Source: Choristocarpus tenellus KU-1152 (lineage: Eukaryota; Phaeophyceae). From it: a stretch of 25,732 nt of DNA. Shown piece after piece: positions 12,401 to 24,400 of the stretch. Each line of letters begins with the position of its first letter. Position 1 is the first letter of the stretch. The position numbers and the translations under genes are program-made. The stretch spans positions 1 to 25,732 of the forward strand of contig CAXNAD020000179.1 in NCBI GenBank assembly GCA_964200185.2, in the 5' to 3' direction. Below the pieces are notes generated by a model. That model saw nothing but the letters and a program-made list of their open reading frames with translations, was not told the DNA's origin and ran no database searches.

Positions 12401-15400
12401 ATGTTCCAATCCTTGTTTCACTCCGTTATCATTCTGGGATGGATAATTGGTTCTTTCTTTTTCATTGGCCTTATCTTGTTGAGATGACATCTTGCATGGT
12501 TGGCAAGCTGATAAAAGGGCAACATTTAGGCTCCATAAGGCAGCCACAGTAGATGGATTCCAATTCAACTGAATTTGTCCTAAAGCAACTGAAATTTCTG
12601 AAGAGGAGAAAGATATGGAGCCTTTGGAGTTCATATGTCGGTTACGCTCGTGATCCTGGTCATGATGTTGCAGAGGTCCATGCTCAGCTTCAAAATGAGG
12701 AAACAGCAACTTGTGAGATATGGTGCGGCTGAAGTCAACCTTCATAGCAAATGTCGATTGATCGTTGGCGACAAATGTCACACCATCCGCAGTCGTGGGC
12801 ACTGTCCCAATGCCACTGACCCCCCCCCCTTCTTCCCCTGACCTTGCCCTAGCCACTTCATCCATCTCCCGATGTAGCAGGTCCTCTTGTGTCACCCCTT
12901 CCTTCCGAGGACTCACAACTAGAAGCTCATGAAAAGGAGTGCGGCCAGGTGAAGACTGCAGGAGGTCCACAACCCTAAGTGTTGACAGCCAGCATACAGC
13001 ACTTGTAACCTCTCTACTACGTTTTTCACCATTCTTTCCTTTTCTGTTTTCTCCGTGATAAGTCTTGTTGCCCTGAGAAAGCTCAAAACCCCACTTGCCT
13101 GCCTGTACCATAACAACCTCCTGTGAATGGCGGGAAGGAACCTTCCCCAGCTCATTGTCAGTAGTCTCTGTCGAAGTCCTACCAGTAGTATTTCGGACAC
13201 GCTTTCTATCTCCTGTTCCCTCTCGAGGCTGCCAAGCTCCCCCGTCATCTTTTTCATCCACCATTTTATCTACAACACCGATTGGACCCATCTCCACCTC
13301 TCCTTGACTGGGCAGGGAATCATCAGTAACGCTGGGTTGGTCACGGTTGCTATGGCCTCCACATCTTGATGGAGGCTTGACAAAGTGCAATTCCGAGTCA
13401 TCCTCAAGTATCAGTGTGAGGCTCTCGCCAGAGAGGCTCACCTCCAGAGGGATAACCTCTGATACCTCTCCACAACCGTATTCTGCACCTATATCCTTGC
13501 TTTTATCTTCCACCCTTTTGTGAAGTTCCCTGATATGTCTTTCTCCATTATTCGTTGTGTTGGCTGTGGGTTTTTCCATGTCTCTCAATGTTGTAGATAC
13601 TGCAGACAGGTCAGAGGGGCGTAGAACAAGTTTTACAGGTGCCCAGCCTTGACATGTGACACTGCATATTCCCCTTGATCCCAATTCCTCCTCCTTTCCA
13701 TCATGTCCGTTCTTTCCCCCTTGAGACAGTATTGGATCTCTCCTTAAGCCATTGCTGGATACATAAAGAATTTGACCAGCAGTCCGTCCCAAAACCTTTC
13801 GCCACGTGCAAGTATTTGATCTTTCCCAGCCTTGGGAGTGAGGAAGTTCAGCGAGAGAAAACACCTCCAGACAGCTGACATTGCATCCAATGAGGGTGGC
13901 TGCGGGATCAGCTGCTGTTGGCAATAAAGACATGCTGGCAAGGCACAAGCAATACATGCAAAGTCAGTTGTCAATTTCTGAGTCAAACTATGAAAATATA
14001 TTATGGGTTGGGAGAATCAGGGAGATCATGGTCAGTACTACAATGACTAGAAGTGTTAACTTGAATGAAAGTGTGGGTCACCTGTTGAAGAAAGTGCATG
14101 TGAGAATGACCCCACTCAAAGAGTGTCTAGCTTCACCAAAAAGATTAGCGGTCAATACTCATGTCCTAAGGAGTAAGATTCCCTAGATGGTGCTATGGTA
14201 TGGAATACAGACAAACACAATAGATACTACGGATAAAATGAACTGCTGTAAGGATACATCATGGAAAAACTGTTTCAGTCAACAAGGGAATGGGAAATGC
14301 TTGCTCCCCCAACACCAAAAAGCTCTACCAAACACGTCCAGACCAACCTCTTTGTTACTGCCTTCATGACTGAATGCTCTTCCATGAAGAACGGGGTGGT
14401 CAGGCGCAGGGACATGGACGCACGAAGTGCCACAGAAGTTCCAGAATCCTCACACAGGTTGCTTCCATCCCTACACACATTCTCATATTTATCCATGCCG
14501 GCTGCACCCTTTGGATCCTGGGGCTGTAGCACAACACTGACGTCCTCCAACACCACATTGACCATGTAACTATGATCTGAAATAGAGGTCTCACTCCTGT
14601 CTGCATCTTGCCCCTCATCTCTTGTCATTGGCTTCATCTGTTCCCCATCCAACACACCTTTGTGTTGGTGGTCGAGTTTGCCGTTGGAATCATCAGTGGT
14701 GTGGTTATCCCCCTTGGTTGAGGCCCAAGTATTCCAAGCTTCCCACCCGCTAGGACAATATCGGATTGCACCTCCCCTGATCTCTAGGTTATCAACCTTG
14801 CCACCATCTGGCCATCGATGCCGTTCCCAGGAAAACGAATGTCGACTCTTGCACCCTACCATTTCCTTTGTCCTCAGTTCAGCAATAGAATCTTGATGTG
14901 ACCTGACTCTACCCTGATGCTGGTTCTGGTAATGGCTGTGGAGACAATGATATAGGTCAAGACGTTTAACAGGATCTGGATCATTATTGTCACCAAAGGT
15001 TTGTCCAAGGTCCAGACTGTCCCCAAGTAAGATTCTACTGCCTCTGCCAGCCACTGCTTGCGTCATTAACGGGTGTTCAAGATCAATGGACATGCAATTT
15101 CTCCAGTTCTTGCACCTGATGAGTTGTCAATATGTTTTGAAGGGGACAGCAGATGGGCGGAAGTGTAATGGGACAGGTGGTTCAACATTTGGAGGTACAG
15201 ATGGAGAAAAAAGGAAACAATCAACAGAGGTACAAGCGTGTGATTTATGGAGTGGCATACCAAAGGGACCTGCGGTAGCTGATGTATACCTTCCCAAAGT
15301 AGCAGGTAAAGCAGCCCAAGCAACCAACACCACCAACACTTTCTCCTGAATACTGATTTTTCATTGTTGAACTCCCTTTGGGCTGGGTTTTTTTGTGTCC

Positions 15401-18400
15401 TCTTTTTGGTATGACTAAAGTCTCGCAAGTGCTGTTGAATTATACCAGCTGGGTTCACTTTGTTACACTCAGAGATACACAGGGTTCTCCCTTCTTTTTT
15501 TCTTTCTTTCCATTGCTTTCCTCTTTTTCTATACTTGTATTCATCAAGCAGTGCAAATTGCCTTCCTCTGACTAACCTTCAACATTGGGTCTAGACCCTT
15601 CAATCCAATGTGATAAATAATAACAGAAATAGTATTAGTAACTGTATTGATGAGGAATAATGAATATATTTAGATACCTGAATAATTCAATGGAAAGGAG
15701 ATAGATGGCCGCAGCAACAGAAAATGTCACTAACCACAAAACTAGCAATGAATAATGTATTACCAACATCAGAAGTATCAAAACCAGTCCCAACATTGAA
15801 CGGTCGGTCATCACTACAAAGTTGGTGATAAACAGGACGTGCCTCTAATGTACCCACCTGGTCATTTTCCACTTCAACAGATCAGCTGAGATACTCCCCA
15901 AGGGAGCAAAGGTAGCGTCTGCGTATCTGCACCGCTCAAGGCTAAGCTTGCCCACAGAAGAAGTAGACTGGTTCCCAGGGTTGACAGAAAAGGCGCATTT
16001 GTTGGCAACAGAATCTGAATCAGCTCTCCCAATTTTGTCCTCAGAGATCCCACCAAATGATGTTGCAACCACAGGCTTGGATGGACTTGAAAAGCTTGAT
16101 CTTGGCACCTTTCCACTTTGCGAATTGGACTTCAGTGGTGTAGAGGACACGTCTGTAACTGTCTTGTTCAGGGCAGTCACAATCAGATTGTGAAAGGAGA
16201 GAGTGACGTCGAAGGAAGTGGCCACCTTATTCGCCTTCTCATACGGGAACTCCACAAGCTGTCTCCCAGTAGGGGAAGGGAGGTGACAAGGGGGGAACAC
16301 TATGTGAGTTGCCCAACACTGCTGCCGTTGTTGGATGACAATGAGTAAAAGATTATTTGAGTTAACTTAGATTTTCTTCGTACTCTTGCTTTGCACTTTG
16401 ATTCCAATCACAATAAAAGAAATTGTAAATTGGGGTAGTTCGCTGAAGAAATAGGTGTAGTGTATCAGTTAGGGAAAAAACCAAGGGGGGGAAATTTTGT
16501 TCCAAATAAAAGGTTTTGGACATTGATTCGCAATGCCCTTTACTTCTTGCAAATATAGTTTTTTTTCTGTATCCCCGCAACATAAGGCACCTTAGGACAA
16601 AACTCCACAACGACAAGCAGAAAAATAAATTCATGCACCACAGTAGACTGTCTTCTACAGTGGTTGGTCTGACTGGTGTTGACAGGTTTCAGGATCATTC
16701 GAAATCGGGGAAAAATGCTATCTTTTGTATCATTGTTTCGGTGTGTATCACCGAATGTTTTGACTGTAGAACTCTCGGAAGGATCTGAATAAATTGAGTA
16801 ATACTGCCATGATTTCGAGGAATATGTCTCTTACCTCATTTTCCCAATATAACACATTATTCTATCGAGTACCTCGGAATGTTTTATTCTGGACTACTCC
16901 AAGTACTCATCTTCAATGTTTATGCATTACAAATAGAGACAAGCCTGGCTGTGCTATAATATCAGACATACCTGTCTCCTGTTCAAACCATGGCAAGGGT
17001 GGCAAGGGTCCATCCAACCCTCAACCTGATGAGGCACCTCACCCGCAATATTATTGCTCATTACCTAAACATTAGCGTTGGAGTTAATTTCTACATCAGT
17101 TCATTTTCCTCTGGGAAAGCGAAATATATTAACAAAACTCTATGCAGTCTGGTTCAGACGAGGTCAGTGCTGCAGCAACATAATGTAGTAAATGTATAAT
17201 TTGGAAAAATCACCATGGCAAGACCAGCTTGAAAAAAAATTGCAGATAAGTCAATCCTCCTGGCAAAACAGAGTATCAAGCAAAGATGAACAGACTCAGC
17301 ATTATTGTCATGAAAAAACTCAGAGAAGGGCTGCTCTTATTCGGAACAAAATCAACATGTTCATTGCTGTGACACTCATAATAACACACAGGATAGTAAT
17401 TTCATTCCTGGAGTCATTAAGGCGTGACTCAAAAGCAAATTGCCACGTCTACGGTAACCCATTGCAGTTTTAAACCGGTACAATAGGAGGAGGCAATCTC
17501 TGACTGTCCATGAAATTGCCTATTCAGATGTCCACAAGAATAACCAACTTGAAAATTGTGCAAGAGATGTTGAAGTTTAGCCGGCAACTACTTCAATTGA
17601 CACGACTTGATACCAACAACAACATAAACGACAAATTTCAGTTACAAAATAATTCATTGGGTGACAGGGTCCATCACACACCTGACAAGCTATAATATAG
17701 TCTTCCTGCGGTAACTCCACTGAAACACTCAATATGTTGCCAATTATCATGTAAGTAAAGTCTTCTAGGCGAGCCCTCCCTGGAATAGAACACCAGTATG
17801 CCTGTGAACAAGAGACAGGATCAGGGGTGATATACTTCAAGGCTGAATTTGATTATTGTAGAACTTAGCAAACTTGGAAGGGAACCCAAAGGCCCTACAA
17901 AAAATCGCAAAACAAACTGGGTACACTACTATATAGTGCGATTTGTAGGGGTATTCCAACAAGGAAACGTCTCCCCAGTCAAGCATCATATATACATGGT
18001 TGCACATCAGGGACAACCAACACAAACTAGGGCAAATATTGAGCTGAATAAATACGTATACACATTTCCAAACAAGAAAAAGAAATATAGCCATAGACAT
18101 ATGTCAGCAGCCCGCTGGGTTTTATGACAACTAGCTGCAAAAAATTATTGGGAGATTAGGGGGTTGGTACGCTGTAATATATATCCATGACATTATAAGC
18201 AGAAAACGCCATACTGCCGCGGTTTCACATACTCCAGATTATATTTCCCTCAGTCACAGAGATCTAACACTTTAAAAAACAGAGCTACAAGGTTGTACAT
18301 GCAAGCAAAATTCCAGTCTGCCTTAAAGACAAAAAATGCAACACCTACCTGATTTAGCATACTCTTCTAGAAGACCAGGAACACTCACTTTTTTCGCTCT

Positions 18401-21400
18401 GTCCCCTTTCAATTGCGGAGTGCTCTGAGCATATATCAATGCAAAATGTTGTCCTACTGCTACAAAAAAAGAAGGTAGCCATTTTTTTTGTTCTGAGTTA
18501 GTAGAATTAATTATGCACAAGCAGACACCTGGTTGCATAATAAGAAAATATTGTCACTTACCCTGAAGACTAATGCTGTTTCATAAAAGCTGGAAAACTG
18601 TGGACTGCACCAACTCATGAACCTTACTCACACCAACATCTGCAAGATGCATTTCTCCAGCATTACGTCGTATTTTGTTGAAGGTTCATATTCAGAACTT
18701 ACAATAGAAACACCAGACTGCAGAGGAAGGCAGATATTCACGAACGCTACAGCACAATGTTTTCATTGTCCTAGTTCACTCAAAGCTGTTTTTTTCTGGG
18801 ATGCTTGGTGTCAAACACCACTGAGTAACTGAGTACTCATGAGTAGGTGTGATCATTTTTCCACTCACAATGTATTTCACATAATGTAGTCCACAATTTC
18901 AACCAATCGAATATCAGTCTGAGTGTAGGGTCTAGGTACACCATCAGAATGAATAAAAATACAACACAGGATGCATATTCTTGTTCACATCTAAACACCA
19001 ACATGTGAATGGTCCAGTTATCAAATGCAAAATTGCACTTCATCTCATGCGAGATCAATTCAGCAAACATACATAGCTCAGATGCATCCACCCCACTGCA
19101 ACCTCCTGGGCTATCAAACTGTCCAACCATTGTTATAGCCTATTTCTCTACTCTTGAATCCTCTGTGTCAATTTTGTATTTCCTTTCTTGCATCATGTCA
19201 CACTCTTTCAATGAGCTGTCAAAAAATAGAATTACTGCGCAACCATAACAAATATGGAGCCCTCCTGTTCTACCCCTAAAACTCAGTCATTACAGTGCTG
19301 AGAGCGAGAGAATGCCAAACCTCACCTCCAAGTCCAAAGATGTAGGCTCAGGTGCAGCAGAGGCCTCTCCCACTTCCGGAAAAGCTTTAAGAACAGGCCC
19401 AGTCCTCGCTGCCGCCTCTACTTCCACCCTTCCCTTCAGTGGGGTTGCCACCAGGTCTGAGAGAGGAGTCAAAGGTTGATTGGGTGAAGTTGTGGTGGCC
19501 GTCTTGCTAGACCAAGTTCTGGACAAATTGGAGGCAAATTCCAGTCCTGCACCATGTATTGACCAAATGTGACACATCTCCATCCGTGATTCCTTTCCCA
19601 TCCCCACAGGGCGATTCTGGAAGCTGTTTAAAAGGTGGGAGATGCAAGCAATGAAAAAAAATAAGAAAGTAAAGGGGTCAAGATAGAGTTTCGGTTAGGG
19701 CTAGAGAGCTGCAGCAAGAGAGACAAGGCACAGAGGTGACACAGCAAAAAATCTAGGTCTAAGATTTCAGTCAGATCTGGTGCAGAGGTTGGGATGTTTG
19801 GGTCAAGTGAGGTACTACTTTGGCTAGAATAAGAAAATTTCAATCTGTAAGAGCATATGACATCTGCACACAAGGTATGGTAGGAGTGTGTGCAAAATTG
19901 TGACAGCTACAGTGAGGGATATAACCTGTGCAGGTCAGAGAGAGCATGAAAAATATTGCAGCCCCAATTTGATGTTCATGCAGTACCAACTAATCTATAG
20001 ATTCTTACACCATATGCAAAGGTTTGGTAGTAAACAAAAAGCTTTGAATCGCTTCCAAGCGGTAAAACGCCACCAAATACAAGAAATACATAGCCAGTCT
20101 AAAATGGAAAATAACTGGGAATGTAACATAATAGGGTCAAGCAGGAAAAAAAAGACATTCATAATACTCTGCGAGGTCCAACTGCTCACAACCTGCAATT
20201 GTGAACAGAAACGTCTTGCAAGACTAGAACTGTGCACATTTTGTGTAGCTGAGTCCATTACTTCTGACAGCATACCACCAAATAAATGATGTAAGAGGAA
20301 AACTTAACGAGCATTTCCGTCGAAGACATGTCTTGAGCCCCCTCTAAGCTAAAGAAAGGTAGATACCACTCTTCTCGGCATGATGGCATCACACGATATC
20401 AGAGGAAATCCATCAATCTCCTAGTGGAAAAGTACCATCACAAAGAGTGTTGGCCTGTAGCTACATTCCACTTTGGAACGTCTTCACACACTCATTGGGA
20501 TATCTCTTGCCAACCATGGTACAGAAAATATCTAGAAAATATGATTTAATCAATCCGGGATGTGTCATTTGGTGATGAGGAAAAACAGCGGCCTTACATG
20601 TACTCTCCTAAAACACACACAACTAGTCCAGATTTCATGTAATCTTACTTCTGGAGCAGAATGTCACACAGTTCATCAGTATTTTCTCACTAAAATGCGT
20701 AAGGCATACATTGTTACCCTGATCACTTTTGACCATGACACTACAGAGCCTTAATATAATGGTAAGGCAAGTATCGTGACAAAGCTCAACAGCACGAATA
20801 ACGGATTGAACCAGAGATCAACATGCCAAATTTACACCCCACTAGCAAATATATGTGTGGTTCGCCAAGTGACAAAACGCCCATAACAAGTAAAATCTCA
20901 ACTCTTCCCTTCAACATTGCTGTCGCCATAGCCCCCTTCCATCCTTTGCATTCCCTAAAATAATATTGAACAATTGTGGCAGCTGCTGCACATCGCCCGT
21001 GCACTTCTTGAACACTCCCTGAATACCGTTTCCCCTCCACTAATCTTAAAGCCTACATACAATTCAGCAAATAGAAGCAAGATAATCACCTGTTCTCAGC
21101 CTCAATTTTATGCCCCGCAATAGATACCCAGTCCTTGGATGTGTGTCCTGCTGGTAGCACCACATCAGGGAGTTCCAACACCACCCGAAGGCGCATTCGA
21201 TCAGTCATATCTATGTCATCACCATCACACACACCACTAATGTTAGAGGTTTCTGAAGTGCCAGCAATTGGGGAAGAGAGTAACCACGGTCTCCAGGGTC
21301 CATCACCTATGCAGGCAGATAGAAAATAATCGATGACCTGTAGCCAGACCTGGTTGAGGTAGACCAATCTGTAGTTTGGTAGTTCCACCAAAAGGTTTGA

Positions 21401-24400
21401 GTTGAGGTACTCCTGTAGAGAAATACGTTGGGGGATTGTTGGGGTTAAGAGAGGAAGAACTTTTGTTCAGACTGGTTTTGATATGGATGATGGGTGAGAT
21501 GTAGGGTTACGATTGGTGAAATCTGAGAAAAATGATCGTTATTGGAATGAGGATTTTGTTACGTCCTTAGTACCAACACAATTGAGCTTCAAACTATAAA
21601 GTACATAGAAGCACTATACATAAAATGGTAATGGTATAGTAAAAATAACCCCTTGTCACAGATACATACTCACGTCGACAGAGTATTTTAAAAAATAGGT
21701 TAATTCAGCAAAATATTGAAAATACCAGGTAAGATTTCCAGTAGTTTCAAAGACAATGTTGCGAAAAGGCTGTCTCCAGGAAAAGTTTCACAGCCACGTA
21801 CAACAGATTCATTATCGCAAGAAAGTATGCTCAAAATGCCACAGCACTGCTTAACCTTCAGATCCATCCACCCACTAGCAATAATTCGGACATTGCTCAA
21901 GCACCCTGCCTCATCCTGCATGATTACATGCAGGCAACAGAAATGTAACACTCCCACAGCAACCACGATCAAATTGATCTACACAACCTTTGCGTCCTTC
22001 GGGGCGCACCATCACTGCCAGCCCAATCAGCTAGTCCTTTCAGGACAAACCCAACAAAATGATCAGAATGCAAACATGTGTGACGAGGAAAATACTTGAA
22101 ACACACTGTAAGTGGTAGTAGAATGATCTTCCGATGTCTTGACTGTTCTACACCAAAGAAGAAAAAAATCAACTGCAGAAGTGAGGGGATGGGTGCAATA
22201 TCATGAGAGAGAAATTGAGGTTCGCCTACAGTATGAATTCCAAGGCTAAGAATCAATACACCCAATCATAGTAGGCAAAACATTGCATTGTTCTTTCGAA
22301 CATTATCCATCAAAACAGACTTTCGGTCTGTGCGTCATTCATAGATGGGGGTTGGTGAGGGCAGGTTTTGCATAGAGTGTACTCTTTCCTTGAAAGATAT
22401 TTTTACTATAAAGTACCTAGCTGGGGGATTCAAAAATTGACACATGGACTCAAGAGAGATATCCCTTGGTACAGGGTTGTCAATCCAAGGGCCATCGCAT
22501 GTACTGACAAATGACAAAACCCCAACTATTTCTCTGTATTCCGATGCATCAGTATTCTACAAGCACTCAACCCGACCACCTTAAAAAATAACATTCAACA
22601 GAGAGTTACCAATGTGGTATGATTTAAGGATTGCTCAAGGTCATATGATCAACGTTCAAGCATTAAAAAGATACATATTTCATTAAATAACACTCAAGAT
22701 GCTGACCTTGACCATGCAGAAACGTAGCACTGGCGCTAGAGAGGTGGTAGATGGACTAGAGTGGCGATCACCATCCATAGATCCCACTCTTCCATCTCCT
22801 TCTGACCTCAACCCTGAGCCAAAATTAGGTATTGACCCTGAACTTAACCTCAGTTTTTTTCCTTTCTGTGGTTCTGAATCTGACTCTAAGCTAGTCTCAG
22901 GGCGAGGGCTAACCAGGGTGGGCCATGCAGAGTTCTCTGTGGCAAGGTCAGTGAGAGTGGCGGAGGCAAACGACCCACTGTAGGAGACCTTTCCACTTGG
23001 CCAATCATTGCGCAGCTCTACCTGTGAGGGGTGAGATTAGGTCATACACAAAGAGGAAAGAATGAGGAGTCACTTCTTCTCATCTACACACATACCAAGC
23101 CATGGTAATGCCTGGACATTTTTTTTGTCACAGCGCTATAGAGTAAGAGCATCAGGTTCAAGGCAACTGGAACGCGGGGACAGTGTTGCAAGTGTTCACA
23201 TCAAAGTGTACACTACAAAGTATTGAATACTCTCATTACAAGGAACTTCAACTCCCGACCAAACCTTCGACAAAATGTCCAAACCTGAAATTGACCCCTA
23301 ACCACAATCTGAATTGTAGTCTAAGCTCCAAACAGAAAACTTGATTCCCATCTCAACCTCCAGTCATTATCCCATAGACACTAGGTTCAACCTAAACCTC
23401 GACTGTAAGTTAACCCCTAATCAAAACCTTTAGCCCCAGACAAAACACCACAATATCAGTCCCAACTCTCACACACACCCAAACGCTTACTCACTCTCGA
23501 CTCCATTGCATCCAGAACCGCCAATCGCCTCCCAACGATCTCCTTGTTGAGCCACACCTGCAACCTTCCTGCTCGCACCACCACAATACTGCTACCTTTT
23601 CCCAACCTTGCCCCTGAGCCGCCACCAGGTCTCAAGGCATTTTCAACCTTCTTTTCCAGTTGAGTATGGTTGACTACCCCTTCTGCTTCAAACCTTTCCT
23701 CCAATTTCACCCTCTTCACCGCCTCTACAACTCCTGGTACCACTTGTGGTCTTGGAGGATCTGCTTTAGCCTGTGACGACGGTGTGGTTGGAGAACATGG
23801 TGGCTGCTCAGGTTCGCTTAATGACATCCCATGCACAAAAATGGACAGAGCTGCCACAGTTTCTGGGTTCCAATTAATCGACACCGACCCGAACATAACC
23901 TCAGTCCTTGAACCACTCCCCCCCACACAATTGGTACCATCAACTTCTTCCTCCTTATCTGTGTCATCATTGGGTCCAATGTTTGTATAGATCACCCTCA
24001 TAGCCGGTCCATTCCTTGCCCTGTACTCAACCTTTGTCTCACACCCCATATCAACTCCTTCCTCTGCTCTTCCTCCAAGATCAAAATTATTTTCATCTCC
24101 AGCGAATTGCACAGAAGGGCTGAATTTTGAACAAACACCACCACTATGGACAGAGACCTCTTTCCTACCTATACCTATATTCTTTGTATCAACCTCACCA
24201 CCATGCCCTTCCTTACCACCCCTGCAACCTTCTATGCCTGATCCATGATCCTCTCCCACATGGTGCCCAGGATGAGGGCTGAGTGAGGGTTCTGGGAATG
24301 GTGTAACAATCTTTCCACAGGACAACAGGTGTTTAAATCCATCCCCAGCCCCTTGGTGCATGTCTTCGACACACAATGAGGCCACGCTCAGGGACAGGCC

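Noticed and set aside
13744-13986. Minus-strand ORF with CIAC and CLYC near the exon 10 acceptor
   Set aside because: It overlaps the intron acceptor and the start of exon 10 in another frame, lacks further zinc ligands, and breaks phase with exon 9.
15127-15339. Small minus-strand ORF with a hydrophobic start resembling a signal peptide
   Set aside because: It is intronic, has no recognised domain, and exon 8 joins exon 9 in phase without it.
18837-19130. Minus-strand ORF between exons 4 and 5
   Set aside because: No pyrimidine tract at its possible acceptors and no donor. Exon 5 joins exon 4 directly in phase.
20786-21040. Minus-strand ORF with an IQ-like stretch (ATIVQYYFRECKGW)
   Set aside because: Exons 3 and 4 join directly in phase 2 and restore the expected family motif, so no exon is needed; convincing splice sites are absent.
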